Below, one piece after another: positions 44,762-54,475 of a stretch of DNA of 64,000 nt. The notes beneath the pieces were generated by a model. The model saw only the letters and a list, made by a program, of their open reading frames with translations, did not search any database and was not told the origin of the DNA. Positions within the stretch are counted from its first letter, which is position 1. Each line of letters starts with the position of its first letter. Source of the stretch: Myxococcaceae bacterium (lineage in GTDB: Bacteria; Myxococcota; Myxococcia; Myxococcales; Myxococcaceae); NCBI GenBank assembly GCA_016793095.1, contig JAEUJQ010000006.1, positions 98,653 to 162,652 on the forward strand, read 5' to 3'. The position numbers and the translations under genes are program-made.

Positions 44762-45880
44762 TCAACCCCCGCTCGGGCTCAGCAGCTCCCCTTCCGACTG
44801 GAAGTCACCGAGATCGAGCTCCAGCTCGAGGGGCAGGGCCTGTTCGATCTCGAGCTCGGGCTTCTCGACGAGCTCGAGGTCGGTCGGGTCGGGCGCGGCG
44901 TGCAGCATCTCCTTGACCGGCTTCGCCTCGCGCGCAGGGCCGGCGGCCTTGCCCGGCAGCGGGATCATGCGGTTCGCGTCGCGCACGTGCTGGACGAGCT
45001 GGCGGGCGACGAGATCGACCATCTGGTAGGCGAAGCGGTGGCCCGAGGCGAAGAGCGTGTCGAAGTGCCGATCGGAGATGCGGAACAGCTTCGCCGGCCC
45101 CGCGGTGACGCAGCTGGCCGAGCGCGGCCCCGCGTCGATGCAGGCGACCACCCCGAACATGGTGCCGGGCGGCAGGTTCGCGAGGGTCTTGCCGTTGCGG
45201 CCGACCGACACCTCGCCCTCGATGAGGAAATAGGCGCCGTCGCTGGGCTCCCCTTCCGCGAAGAGCGGCGTCAGCTCGGTGAACTCGAAGTACTCGAGCT
45301 TCTGCGCGAGCGCGAGCTTCACCACCGCGGGCAGCGAGACGAAGGGAGCGAAGGCGTCGAGCTCGGCGACCTCGGGCCGGCGACCGGGCGGCAGCGCCGG
45401 CGTCTGCACCTTCTGCCTTCCGGACGGCACGATGCGCTCGTTGGTCGCGCGCAGCCGCTTGCAGAGGTCGAGGCTGATCTTCCGGAGGATCTTGAAGGCC
45501 GCGGGCACGAAGGTGGCCCGCATCGAGTGGAACTCCTGGGCGTCGATCTGGTGCGCGTGGCCGTCTTGCGTCACGACGGCGGTGGCGGAGCGCGGGCCGT
45601 CGTCCACCAGCGCCATCTCGCCGATGACGTCGCCCTTGCGCGCGTAGGCGACCGCGATGGGACGCTTGCTCGACTGGGTCGTGTTGATCGACACCTCGGC
45701 GCCCTCACCGAGCACCCACATGGCCTTGCCGGGCTCGCCTTCGCGGAACAGCACGTCGCCCGCGGTGAGCTGCACCGGGCGCAGCACCCGCAGCACCTCC
45801 TGCATGTCCGCGGCGTCGACGAGCGAGAACAGCGGAATGCCGCGGATGAACTGCTCGAGGGGCGACGGAGCGCTGGTCAC
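44762..45880 (-). CDS. Protein with two cyclic-nucleotide-binding domains
   Basis: 372 residues from a GTG start. CNB domain 1 has GEMALVDDGPRSATAVV, a good phosphate-binding cassette (Glu-x-Ala-Leu and Arg-Ser-Ala). CNB domain 2 has FGVVACIDAGPRSASCV, where the Glu is missing, so binding may be lost. No kinase, HTH or membrane part is visible. The C-terminal 60 residues are acidic and Leu/Pro-rich. It diverges from the barrel-like gene. Role as a cNMP or protein-protein adaptor is open. Confidence 0.85.
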   Translation of the reverse strand: MTSAPSPLEQFIRGIPLFSLVDAADMQEVLRVLRPVQLTAGDVLFREGEPGKAMWVLGEGAEVSINTTQSSKRPIAVAYARKGDVIGEMALVDDGPRSATAVVTQDGHAHQIDAQEFHSMRATFVPAAFKILRKISLDLCKRLRATNERIVPSGRQKVQTPALPPGRRPEVAELDAFAPFVSLPAVVKLALAQKLEYFEFTELTPLFAEGEPSDGAYFLIEGEVSVGRNGKTLANLPPGTMFGVVACIDAGPRSASCVTAGPAKLFRISDRHFDTLFASGHRFAYQMVDLVARQLVQHVRDANRMIPLPGKAAGPAREAKPVKEMLHAAPDPTDLELVEKPELEIEQALPLELELDLGDFQSEGELLSPSGG

Positions 45881-45924
45881 AATTGCTTCCTTAGCACGAA
45901 GCCACGGCTACACTCGCGACCGGC

Positions 45925-47226
45925 ATGCGAGCTCTCCTGTGGGTGGCGTTCCTCATGGCGGCTCCGGCTGCCGCGCAGCGCATCGGCATCGTCCCCTTCA
46001 CCGGGCCCAACAACGCCGCGGTGCGCAACCAGCTGGTGGCGGCCATCTGCGACACCGCCGATTGCGTCAGCAGCGCGAAGGTGACGACGGGCAACAAGCC
46101 CGACTGGAAGAAGGCGAAGAAAGAGGCCCTGCAGTTCTTCGTGCTGGGCACGGTGGTGAGGAAGGGCAAGGCCTCGACTCTCACGCTCGAGGTGCTCTCG
46201 AAGCCCGGCCCCGCGAAGCTGAAGAAGGCGTTTCCCCTGGCGGCCGACGGGCTGGCCGCGAAGACGCTGCAGCAGGCCATCGAGGCGCTCAACGGCGCCT
46301 TCGGCGGCGCCCGATCGCCCCAGCCGGCTCCGGCGGAACCCACGCCAGCGGTCCCCACCACGAAGCCCCCACCAGAGCCGACGAAGCCCGCGACCGGCGC
46401 TGCGCCTACGCCGCCGGTCCGGCCCGAGCCCACGCCTCCTCCGCCCCCGCCCGACACCGAGCCCGAGCAGGAGCCCGTGAGGAAAGCCGCGCGACGCATT
46501 CCCTTCGTCGCGATCGAGGCGGGCGTGAGCCTGCACAACCGCGCCTTCAGCTACGTGCAGCCAGTCACCAACCTGCGGCGCTATGGGCTGCCGTTCTTCC
46601 CGCTGCTGGCGGTGAAGGCCGAGCTCTACCCGCTCGCGCTCAGCCGGCAGGATCTGCTGGGCGGGCTCGGCATCGAGGCGGGCTTCTCGTTTGCGCCCTG
46701 GCTGCGGTCCCGTCGCGAGACGGTGATGGACGACGTGTACCCGACCTCGACGATGCGCGTGGACGCGGGGCTGGCCTGGCGGCTGATGCCGGTGAAGACG
46801 CTCAACCTCTCGCTCATCCCGCTCCTCGGCTTCCGCTACCACGCCTTCACCGTCGCGCCGAACTCGATGGGAACCAGGCTCGATCTGCTGCCGAACCTCG
46901 CCTACGTGGGGCTGCGCGCTGGCGCCGGCGTCGAGGTGGGGCTGCTCGACGACCTGCTGTTCGTCTTCGGCCGGTTCGCGGTGGTCCCGGTCTTCTCGAG
47001 CGGCGAGATCATCTCGTCGGCGTTCTTCCCGAACGGCTCGAACTTCGGCTTCGACGCGCAGGCCGGTGTTGGAGTGGGGATCCTGAAGGTGCTGCAGCTT
47101 CGGGCGAGCTTCGACTTCACCCGCTACGGCCTCGCCTTCCGCACCGAGCCGACCGACGCGTTCGTGGCGCAGGGCGCGGTCGATCAGTACGTCGGCGCCA
47201 CCATCACGGCCCGCTTTCAGTATTAG
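45925..47226 (+). CDS. Envelope protein with Pro-rich linker and probable beta-barrel C-domain
   Basis: 433 residues. Sec signal MRALLWVAFLMAAPAAAQ. Residues about 18-125 form a small alpha/beta domain (RIGIVPFTGPNNAAVRN). A long Pro/Thr/Glu linker covers about 130-185. The rest has alternating strands ending with aromatic residues, down to the C-terminal TITARFQY, which fits an outer-membrane beta-barrel. No named family. Its last 4 bp overlap the convergent FHA-GGDEF gene. Confidence 0.72.
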   Translation: MRALLWVAFLMAAPAAAQRIGIVPFTGPNNAAVRNQLVAAICDTADCVSSAKVTTGNKPDWKKAKKEALQFFVLGTVVRKGKASTLTLEVLSKPGPAKLKKAFPLAADGLAAKTLQQAIEALNGAFGGARSPQPAPAEPTPAVPTTKPPPEPTKPATGAAPTPPVRPEPTPPPPPPDTEPEQEPVRKAARRIPFVAIEAGVSLHNRAFSYVQPVTNLRRYGLPFFPLLAVKAELYPLALSRQDLLGGLGIEAGFSFAPWLRSRRETVMDDVYPTSTMRVDAGLAWRLMPVKTLNLSLIPLLGFRYHAFTVAPNSMGTRLDLLPNLAYVGLRAGAGVEVGLLDDLLFVFGRFAVVPVFSSGEIISSAFFPNGSNFGFDAQAGVGVGILKVLQLRASFDFTRYGLAFRTEPTDAFVAQGAVDQYVGATITARFQY

Positions 47227-48104
47227 CCGACGACGCGGTTCCGGCCGGTCTTCTTGGCCTTGTACAGGCACTGGTCGGCTAGCTTGATGAACTGAAGCGG
47301 CTCGGTGAGGTCTCCCGTGAGATCGGCCACGCCGAGGGAGATGGTGACCGAGATCTCCTTGTTCTCGAAGCTGAAGCGGTGGTCTTCCACCATCTTCCGA
47401 ACCTTCTCGGCGAACTTGCGCGCGTTCTCGGGCCCGGCCTCGGGCATGACGATGGCGAACTCCTCGCCGCCGTAGCGCGCGAAGCACTCCTCGCGGCGGA
47501 TGCGGGGCTTCAGCGTCTGCGCGAGCTCGCGGAGCACGTAGTCGCCGGCGAGGTGCCCGTTGGTGTCGTTGATCGACTTGAAGTGATCGATGTCGAACAT
47601 GATCAGCGACAGCGAGCGGTTGTAGCGGTGGCACCGGCCCATCTCGCGCTCGAGGTACTCGAGGAAGTAGCGCTTGTTGTTGATCTGGGTGAGGCCGTCC
47701 GAGATCGTGAGCTGGTAGATCTCCTCGTGGTACAGCGTCTCGATGTTGCCGCCCTGCAGGAACTTGAAGATCGCGCCGCCCACCTTGACGAGATCGCCCG
47801 AGCGAAGGGCCTGCTCTTCGTGGATCTCGTCGTCGTTCAAGTAGGTGCCGTTGGTCGAGCCCAGGTCCTTCACGAAGAACTTGCCGTCACGCACCGACAC
47901 CAGCGCATGCCGGCGGGAGACGTTGTCGAGGTCGATGACGATGGTGTTCTTCTCGTCGCGCCCGAGGCTCAGCTCGTCGCCCTCGATCACGAACTTCTTG
48001 CCCAGCTCGGGGCCGTGGATCTGAACGAGGCAGCTCTCTCCGCTGACCTTGATCTGATCCTTCAGCCTGCGGATGGTGGTGACGCGTGTCTCGTGACCCG
48101 CCAT
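47223..48104 (-). CDS. FHA-GGDEF diguanylate cyclase
   Basis: 293 residues. The FHA domain (about 25-115) has LGRDEKN, VSRRHA and GSTNGT, the phosphothreonine-binding residues. The GGDEF domain (about 130-290) has FDIDHFKSIND and GGEEF at 212-216, so it should make c-di-GMP from GTP. The inhibitory site reads RREE (203-206), Glu instead of the usual Asp, so feedback binding may be weakened. The ATG at 48104 was chosen because the FHA domain begins soon after it. A Ser/Thr kinase partner, needed to feed the FHA, is not in the window. Confidence 0.93.
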   Translation of the reverse strand: MAGHETRVTTIRRLKDQIKVSGESCLVQIHGPELGKKFVIEGDELSLGRDEKNTIVIDLDNVSRRHALVSVRDGKFFVKDLGSTNGTYLNDDEIHEEQALRSGDLVKVGGAIFKFLQGGNIETLYHEEIYQLTISDGLTQINNKRYFLEYLEREMGRCHRYNRSLSLIMFDIDHFKSINDTNGHLAGDYVLRELAQTLKPRIRREECFARYGGEEFAIVMPEAGPENARKFAEKVRKMVEDHRFSFENKEISVTISLGVADLTGDLTEPLQFIKLADQCLYKAKKTGRNRVVG

Positions 48105-48253
48105 GAGGTGTCGAGTCGTAGCACAGCCCGCCCACGTCCCTGAGCGGAGTTGATGTCGCACCCGCGGCTACCTTGGGCGCGCCGCGTTGCTCCGGCGGGC
48201 GGACGGGAAAACACTTCCAGACCGTCGAGCGGGCCTCGTACTGTCCTGCGCGT

Positions 48254-49060
48254 ATGCGGCTCTGGATCACCGTCGTCTCGTCGTTGCTCATCGCCAACGC
48301 TGCCTGCGTGAAGCTGGTCGTGAAGACGCCGACGGAGGCGTACGTGTCGCTCGCGGGCCAGCGCGCGACGTACCGCGACTGGTCGCGGGTCGCTGATCTG
48401 TGCACGGTGGACAAGAAGATCGTCGAGGGCGACTTCGAGTCGATGAACGCGCTGCTGGCGAACTTCCTCGGCCAGACCTCGGCCGGCGCCGACGGAGCGT
48501 GGGCGGACGAGCACGTGGCGCTGCTCGAGGAAGGCCAGCGGGTGCTGCCGGTCGCGCTGGACCTGCAGGCGCGCGGCGTGAAGCTGGCCAGCACCGCCGG
48601 TTGCCGGTTCGACGGGCTCACGCGCACGCAGGAGCTGACCGACCTGGCGAAGAAGCGGTTGGCCGAGGCGCCCGCGCTGCTCGAGACGGTGAAGGCGAAG
48701 AAGGCCCTGGCGGCCTGGCGTGACGCCCTGCCAGCCTCGCACCAGTCCGCGAAGGAGAAGTCGTGCGTCGCGCCGGCGAAGGGGAAGGCGCCCGCGGCCC
48801 CGGTGGTGTTCGCCGCCTTCGAGGACGAGAAGGGCCGCACCGAGTGGCTGTTCTGCGACGGCGCGAAGGTGGCGGCGTCGCCAGGCTCCCCGCCGGCCTT
48901 CGAGGCTGCGCCGGCGGACCCGACGAAGAAGCCGAAGAAGGCGCCTGACCCGAAGGCCTACCTCGAGGCGCAGACGAAGTACCCGGCCGCGGAGGTCAGC
49001 CGGGCGCCCCGCCTGTCGGTGAAGAAGCCAGCGAAGGACGACGCGCCCGAGCCTGATTGA
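48254..49060 (+). CDS. Putative lipoprotein, Lys/Ala-rich
   Basis: 268 residues. Signal MRLWITVVSSLLIANAACV with a lipobox (NAAC). The mature part is helical, with several Cys and Lys-Ala-rich segments (LLETVKAKKALAAW) and a charged Pro/Lys tail. No family recognised. Convergent with the GMC oxidoreductase gene (10 bp apart). Confidence 0.65.
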   Translation: MRLWITVVSSLLIANAACVKLVVKTPTEAYVSLAGQRATYRDWSRVADLCTVDKKIVEGDFESMNALLANFLGQTSAGADGAWADEHVALLEEGQRVLPVALDLQARGVKLASTAGCRFDGLTRTQELTDLAKKRLAEAPALLETVKAKKALAAWRDALPASHQSAKEKSCVAPAKGKAPAAPVVFAAFEDEKGRTEWLFCDGAKVAASPGSPPAFEAAPADPTKKPKKAPDPKAYLEAQTKYPAAEVSRAPRLSVKKPAKDDAPEPD

Positions 49061-49070
49061 CGGCCAACCG

Positions 49071-50621
49071 TCACACGGCCTGGCCGATGTGTCCGGCGGC
49101 CCACCGCGCGAGCCCGAAGATCGTCTCCTGCGGGTTGACGCCGAGCGAGGTGGGCAGCACCGAGCCGTCCACGACGAAGAGGTTGTCGAGCGTGTGGTAC
49201 TTGAGGTGCGGGTCCACCACCGACGACGACGGGTCCTTCCCCATCGCGCAGCCACCCATCTGGTGCGCGGTGGCGACGCGGACCTGCACCGGCGCCCAGG
49301 CGGCAGCGTCGAGCCTGTCGAGGTCGGCCGCGCTCTTCAGCGTCACCGGCGCCAGGTGCAGCGAGCGCACCATCTTCGCGCCCGCGGCGAACTGCAGCTT
49401 CGCCATCTCTTTGCACGCGGTGCGGAACGCCTCCCAGTGGGCCGGCGTGAAGGCGTACTTGATGGAGTAGCGCGACTGCGACCCCTCGCGCAGCCGCACG
49501 GTGCCGCCTTCCTCGTCTGGCAGCAGGCCGTCGACGTGAATGGCGAGCATCACCTGCAGGTGCTTGAGCTTCGTCATCAGCTCGAGCGTGTCGAGGCCCG
49601 AGCCGGTGGCGACGGTGGCGGCGAGCATCGGCTGCACCGGGGGCACCTCGAGGAAGAACCCCATCTTCCCGGGCCCGCGGTCGACGAAGTGGTGCGAGTA
49701 CACGCTCTGCGGCGCGCCGTGGAACGCGTTCACCTCGTGCTCGAACTCCGCCATCATGATCATCACCGGGTGGAACCAGGTGCGCTCGCCAACGCGGCCC
49801 TCCGACAGCAGCTGGGAGCGCATCAGCAGGCCTGGAGAGTTGATCGCGCCGCCGGACACCACCGTCACCTTCGGCTTCACCACCACCTTCACCCCGGTCG
49901 GCTTCTTCGAGACGGGGTCGAGCACCTCGGCCCGCACGGCGGTGACGCGCCGGCCGTCCCAGTCGAGCACCCGCGCGGCGGTGTTCGCGTAGAGCGAGAG
50001 CCCCTGCTCCACGGCGTCGGGGATCACCGTCACCAGCATCGACTGCTTCGCGTCCACCGGGCAGCCCAGCCCGCAGTAGCCGAGGTTCAAGCAGTTGTTC
50101 ACGTTGCGGCGAATGAGCCCGCGCTCGTAGCCCAGCGCGCCGAGCCCGTCCCACAGCACCTTGTTGTTCGCGTTGATCGACTCCAGCGGCCACTCGGCGA
50201 CGTGCAGCCGCCGCTCGATCTGCTCCCAGTGCGGCGTCAGGACCCCGGTGGACACCGTCTCGATGCCGAAGCGCTCGCGCCAGTGCTTCAAGATGCGCTC
50301 GGGCGTGCGGAAGCTCGAGCACCAGTTCACCGTCGTGCCGCCCCCGACGCTCTTGCCCTGCAGGATCGTCATCGACAGATCGTCGGTCGCGCGGTTTCCG
50401 AGCTCCTGGTACAGGTGCTGGTAGGCGCGCGGCTCGGTCATGTCGAACTCGCGGCGCGTGTGGTACCCGCCTTCCTCGAGCATCACCACCGAGCGGCCCT
50501 GCTTCACCAGCTCGTGCGCCGTCCACGCGCCGCCAGAGCCCGAGCCGACGACGCACACGTCGCACTCGAGCGTGAGATCCTTCGTCAGCTCGTCGCCGGT
50601 GAAGATCCGCCCGGCCGTCAT
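49071..50621 (-). CDS. GMC-family FAD oxidoreductase
   Basis: 516 residues. FAD dinucleotide site VVGSGSGGAWTAHELVKQG (GxGxxG at 26-31), GGGTTVNWCSSFRTPE and the C-terminal HQMGGCAMGKDP with NPQETIFGLARW, matching the gluconate/choline dehydrogenase side of the GMC family. It is followed in the operon order by nothing and preceded by the Tat-exported small subunit. A CxxxC-rich patch (NCLNLGYCGLGCPVDAKQS) could bind an Fe-S cluster, as in the cholesterol-oxidase/gluconate-dehydrogenase relatives. Electron acceptor is not visible. Confidence 0.88.
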   Translation of the reverse strand: MTAGRIFTGDELTKDLTLECDVCVVGSGSGGAWTAHELVKQGRSVVMLEEGGYHTRREFDMTEPRAYQHLYQELGNRATDDLSMTILQGKSVGGGTTVNWCSSFRTPERILKHWRERFGIETVSTGVLTPHWEQIERRLHVAEWPLESINANNKVLWDGLGALGYERGLIRRNVNNCLNLGYCGLGCPVDAKQSMLVTVIPDAVEQGLSLYANTAARVLDWDGRRVTAVRAEVLDPVSKKPTGVKVVVKPKVTVVSGGAINSPGLLMRSQLLSEGRVGERTWFHPVMIMMAEFEHEVNAFHGAPQSVYSHHFVDRGPGKMGFFLEVPPVQPMLAATVATGSGLDTLELMTKLKHLQVMLAIHVDGLLPDEEGGTVRLREGSQSRYSIKYAFTPAHWEAFRTACKEMAKLQFAAGAKMVRSLHLAPVTLKSAADLDRLDAAAWAPVQVRVATAHQMGGCAMGKDPSSSVVDPHLKYHTLDNLFVVDGSVLPTSLGVNPQETIFGLARWAAGHIGQAV

Positions 50622-51274
50622 GGCGTGCCTCCATCGACCGTCGGAGCCGCCGGCGCTCGCCAGGTCCCGTTGCCGAGCGGTCGGTCGGCGCCCCCGCCCT
50701 TCCACACGGGTGCGTTCGCGTCGTGAATGCCCGCGTGCGGACCGGGGTAGCCCATGCCCGCCCACGTCGTGTCCGACGCGAAGTAGCCCGCCATCACGAG
50801 CCCTCGCAGCGCGGTGTAGCCCGTGCGACGCACCGTGAGGCGGCTCGTCTGCCACTCGGCCAGCACCGCGTCCTGGTCGTCGGTGGACATCGTCGAGAAG
50901 GTGCTCGCGCGGCGACCGAACAGGAAGTTCGGCAGCGCGTTCTCGAAGAGCAGGAGCAGCTGCTTCATCTCGGTCAGCGCGGTGACATCGACCAGCGAGA
51001 GAATGCGATCGCACGCGCGCGCCACCTGCACCACCTCGACGCCGGGGAAGCCCTCCCGTCGGGGGATGAGGCGGTACGAGAGCGCGGTCAGCACCGCGAA
51101 CTCGCGCTCGGTGAGCACCGAGAGCCCGTCAGCCGGCGCCTCGACCAGCACGGACTTGCGGGTGAACAGGAACGCGCCCGAGCCGAGCGCGAGCAGGGCG
51201 CCCCCCAACAGGCCCTTCTTCAGGAAGCCGCGGCGGGTCGGCTTCGTCCCCGGTGGGGGCAGGTACATCTTCAT
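50618..51274 (-). CDS. Gluconate 2-dehydrogenase subunit 3-like protein, Tat-exported
   Basis: 218 residues. Tat-type signal TRRGFLKKGLLGGALLALGS. The mature part (LTEREFAVLTALSYRLIPRR) matches the subunit 3 family, which escorts the GMC subunit. Its stop overlaps the start of the GMC gene (ATGA), so both are translationally coupled. The usual third part, a cytochrome c subunit, is not next to them. Confidence 0.83.
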   Translation of the reverse strand: MKMYLPPPGTKPTRRGFLKKGLLGGALLALGSGAFLFTRKSVLVEAPADGLSVLTEREFAVLTALSYRLIPRREGFPGVEVVQVARACDRILSLVDVTALTEMKQLLLLFENALPNFLFGRRASTFSTMSTDDQDAVLAEWQTSRLTVRRTGYTALRGLVMAGYFASDTTWAGMGYPGPHAGIHDANAPVWKGGGADRPLGNGTWRAPAAPTVDGGTP

Positions 51275-51397
51275 GGGTCGGGCACGATACCCCACCGGCT
51301 CCGATCCGGGTGACCGCTCGCGACGCCACGAAGCTGTTGCGCCCCGCCGACAGGGCTCTCGCCAGCCCACTCGGCTCGCGAACGACAAAGCTGCGCT

Positions 51398-51410
51398 CCT
51401 GCGTCGCAGG
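51398..51410. promoter_or_regulatory. Dyad CCTGCGtCGCAGG upstream of glgC
   Basis: Six-base arms around one unpaired base, 14 bp before the glgC ATG and inside the divergent region with the Tat-exported subunit gene. It may be an operator. Only one occurrence is seen. Confidence 0.3.
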
Positions 51411-51424
51411 TGTAGGCTGGCTGT

Positions 51425-52657
51425 ATGGTCGGCCGAACGATGGCGATGGTGATGGCAGGCGGCGCGGGAACACGCCTTGATCCCCTGACGCGGGAGCGCG
51501 CGAAGCCCGCGGTGCCCTTCGCGGGGCGGTACCGCATCATCGACTTCTGCCTCTCGAACTTCGTCAACTCCGGCATCTACAAGCTCAAGGTGCTGACGCA
51601 GTACAAGAGCGACTCGCTCAACAACCACCTGTCGCGCGCCTGGCGCATGACGGCCTTCCTGGGCCACTACTGCGAGACGGTGCCGGCGCAGATGCGCACC
51701 GGTGGCGATTGGTACAAGGGCAGCGCCGACGCCATCTACCAGAACCTCAACCTCATCACCGACGAGGAGCCCGACCACGTCTTCGTCTTCGGCGCCGATC
51801 ACGTCTACTTCATGGACGTGCGGCAGATGCTCGACTTCCACGTCGACCGGAACGCGGACTGCACGGTGGCGGTGCTGCCGGTGCCGATCGAAGAGGGCAA
51901 CCAGTTCGGCATCCTCGACGTCGCCGCGGACGGGCGCGTGAAGGCCTTCGTCGAGAAGCCGAAGAACCCGCCGCCGATGCCGGGTGATCCGACGCGGTGC
52001 CTCGCGTCGATGGGCAACTACATCTTCCGCACCGAGTCCCTGGTGAACGAGGTCACGGCCGACGCGAAGAACGAGCAGTCGGCCCACGACTTCGGCAAGT
52101 CGATTCTGTCGTTCATGCACGAACGGGCGAACGTGTTCGCCTACGACTTCAACACCAACGTGGTGCCGGGCCAGGGGCAGCGCGAGCGCGGCTACTGGCG
52201 AGACGTGGGGACCATCGACTCGTACTTCCAGTGCAACATGGATCTGGTGGGCGTCGAGCCGATCTTCAACCTCTACAACGCCGACTGGCCGATCCACACC
52301 GCGAACCTGAACCTGCCACCAGCGAAGTTCGTCTTCAACGATCTCGACAAGCAGCGCGTCGGCCGCGCGACGGACTCCCTGGTGAGCGAGGGCTGCATCA
52401 TCTCGGGAGGCCAGGTGAACTACTCGGTGCTGTCCGCGCGCGTGCGCGTCAACTCCTGGGCCGAGGTGAGCCACTCAGTGCTGATGGAGGGCGTCGAGGT
52501 CGGCCGGCACGCCATCGTGCGCCGCGCCATCATCGACAAGAACGTCACCATTCCTCCCGGAACCCGCATCGGCGTGGACCCGGAAGAGGATCGCAAGCGC
52601 TTCACCATCACCGAGTCGGGGCTCGTCATCATCCCCAAGGGCGCCCGGGTCGGCTGA
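51425..52657 (+). CDS. glgC: Glucose-1-phosphate adenylyltransferase
   Basis: 410 residues, normal for the family. The N-terminal [20 protein letters not shown] holds the nucleotide-binding and catalytic signature, followed by [17 protein letters not shown]. The glucose-1-phosphate site is in FVEKPK. The C-terminal beta-helix ends with [19 protein letters not shown]. The enzyme makes ADP-glucose for glycogen in the cytoplasm. No other glg genes are adjacent. The ribosome-binding site is weak. Confidence 0.95.
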   Translation: MVGRTMAMVMAGGAGTRLDPLTRERAKPAVPFAGRYRIIDFCLSNFVNSGIYKLKVLTQYKSDSLNNHLSRAWRMTAFLGHYCETVPAQMRTGGDWYKGSADAIYQNLNLITDEEPDHVFVFGADHVYFMDVRQMLDFHVDRNADCTVAVLPVPIEEGNQFGILDVAADGRVKAFVEKPKNPPPMPGDPTRCLASMGNYIFRTESLVNEVTADAKNEQSAHDFGKSILSFMHERANVFAYDFNTNVVPGQGQRERGYWRDVGTIDSYFQCNMDLVGVEPIFNLYNADWPIHTANLNLPPAKFVFNDLDKQRVGRATDSLVSEGCIISGGQVNYSVLSARVRVNSWAEVSHSVLMEGVEVGRHAIVRRAIIDKNVTIPPGTRIGVDPEEDRKRFTITESGLVIIPKGARVG

Positions 52658-52722
52658 CCGGGGGTGTGACCTGCAGGCGACAGGTGGGATCTCGAGGCTC
52701 CACTCAACCGAACGATTTTCCG

Positions 52723-52742
52723 CAGAATCTTGTCTGATTCTG
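52723..52742 (+). promoter_or_regulatory. Hairpin between glgC and the DUF1592 gene
   Basis: Arms cagaatc (52723-52729) and gattctg (52736-52742) with a 6-base loop. No T-run follows, so it is not a standard terminator. It may be an operator or leader structure for the DUF1592 gene. Confidence 0.35.
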
Positions 52743-52792
52743 GCGTGATGGAGGTCAAGCCCGCGGGCATGAAGCCTGCTGTGCCTTCCACC

Positions 52793-54472
52793 ATGCGTCT
52801 CCTCCTTCCGATCGCGCTGAGCCTGGCCGCCTGCGAGGGCTCGTTCATCGGTGGGGACGTCGACGTGCCCGGTCTCGACCCGTCGGCTCCGGCGCCCAAC
52901 CCGCCCCCCGCGGCTGGAGGTGGTTCAGCAGGTCCGACCGAGCCGCACTTCCCTCCCTTCTCGCCCGGCCTGCTCCGGCCGCGGGTGATGCTGGGCGCGT
53001 GGTACCGCAACACCGTGCGCGACGTGCTCGGCCCCGCCGCCGCTGCCGCCGTCAACGTCTCGCCTGACGTCACCGAAGGCGGGCTCGTCACCATCGGCGC
53101 GAGCAGCAAGAGCGTCACCGCCACCGACGTCAGCCGCTTCGAAGACAACGCCTTCCTCGCGGCCCAGGCGGCGCTGGCGGACGCGAACGGGCGGGCCCGC
53201 GTCATCCCCTGCACCGCGACCGGGCCGACCGACGCGCAGTGCATGGGGCAGGTCGTCACCACGCTGGGGCGCAAGCTGTTCCGGCGCCCGCTCACGACCG
53301 CCGAGGTGAGCCGGTGGCAGACCATCGGCCTCGACGCCGCGCGCGGGTACACGAGCTTCACCCGGGGCGTGGAGTTCGTGATCGCGGGCCTCCTGCAGTC
53401 GCCCAACTTCCTCTACCTCGACGAGCGCGGCGTGGCCGACGCCACGACCGGGTGGCGCAAGCTCGAGGGCTTCGAGCTCGCGAGCCGGCTCTCCTTCTTC
53501 CTCGTGCAGTCCACCCCTGACGAGCTGCTCCTCGACGCGGCGGCGAACGGCGAGCTCTCGACGACGGCTGGCCTGAAGAGCCACGCCGAGCGGCTCCTCC
53601 GCCGCTCCGAGGCGCGCGACGCGGTGTCGTCGCTGTTCGACGAGGTGTTCGAGCTCGACGGCCTGATGTCGGCGCAGAAGAGCGATCAGGCCTTCAGCCG
53701 CGAGGTGGCCACCTCGATGCGTCAGGAGCTCGGCTTCCTCTTCGCGCACGTCGCGCTCGACGGCGACCAGGACTTCCGCGATCTGCTCACCACCCGCATC
53801 GGCTTCGTCGATCGTCGCCTCGCCCCGCTCTACGGCGTGACCGGGCCGATGAACGGCTTCCAGCCCGTCGAGCTGCCTGCGGCCCGCGCGGGCGTGCTGA
53901 CGCGCCTCGGACACCTCACCAACAAGGCCCACGACGCCGACACCTCCCCCACACACCGCGGCAAGCTGGTGCGGCAGCGGCTGCTCTGCATGGCCGTCGC
54001 GATGGCGCCGCCCGACGTGGTGGCGATGGTGCCGCCGCCCGACATGAACAACCGGAAGACGTTCCGCCAGCGGCTCGAGGAGCGCACCGCCACCGCCCGC
54101 TGCCAGGGCTGCCACCAGCTGATGGACCCGTTCGGCTTCCCCTTCGAGGGCTTCGACTCGCTGGGCCGGCCGCGCACGATGGACAACGGCCTGCCGGTGG
54201 ACTCCACAGGCACGTACGATCCCGTCTTCGGGCGCCAGGAGCGGTACCAGGGCGCGCAAGACTTCGCCGCGCTGCTGCACGACGATCCACGCTTCACGCA
54301 GTGCATGACGACGACGCTGCTCCGCCAGGCCACCGGCCGCTTCGAGGCGGAGAGCGAGGCGCGCGTGCTGTACGAGACCCACGAGCACTGGAAGCGCACC
54401 GGCTACCGCTACGCCGAGCTGGTGGTGGCGGTGGTGACGAGCGACGCGTTCCGCTTCGGAAAGGTGGAGTGA
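52793..54472 (+). CDS. DUF1592/DUF1588/DUF1585-type lipoprotein
   Basis: 559 residues. Lipobox SLAACEG near residue 14. The family regions appear in order: the DUF1592 core (LRPRVMLGAWYRNTVRDVLG to RRPLTTAEVSRW and FVIAGLLQSPNFLY), then DUF1588 with RCQGCHQLMDPFGFPFE, which includes a CxxCH motif that could bind heme, and the C-terminal DUF1585 (DDPRFTQCMTTTLLRQ). Such proteins are known from Planctomycetes and Myxococcota; the function is unsettled. It overlaps no gene, but the DUF1552 gene starts 4 bp after the stop. Confidence 0.88.
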   Translation: MRLLLPIALSLAACEGSFIGGDVDVPGLDPSAPAPNPPPAAGGGSAGPTEPHFPPFSPGLLRPRVMLGAWYRNTVRDVLGPAAAAAVNVSPDVTEGGLVTIGASSKSVTATDVSRFEDNAFLAAQAALADANGRARVIPCTATGPTDAQCMGQVVTTLGRKLFRRPLTTAEVSRWQTIGLDAARGYTSFTRGVEFVIAGLLQSPNFLYLDERGVADATTGWRKLEGFELASRLSFFLVQSTPDELLLDAAANGELSTTAGLKSHAERLLRRSEARDAVSSLFDEVFELDGLMSAQKSDQAFSREVATSMRQELGFLFAHVALDGDQDFRDLLTTRIGFVDRRLAPLYGVTGPMNGFQPVELPAARAGVLTRLGHLTNKAHDADTSPTHRGKLVRQRLLCMAVAMAPPDVVAMVPPPDMNNRKTFRQRLEERTATARCQGCHQLMDPFGFPFEGFDSLGRPRTMDNGLPVDSTGTYDPVFGRQERYQGAQDFAALLHDDPRFTQCMTTTLLRQATGRFEAESEARVLYETHEHWKRTGYRYAELVVAVVTSDAFRFGKVE

Positions 54473-54475
54473 GCG

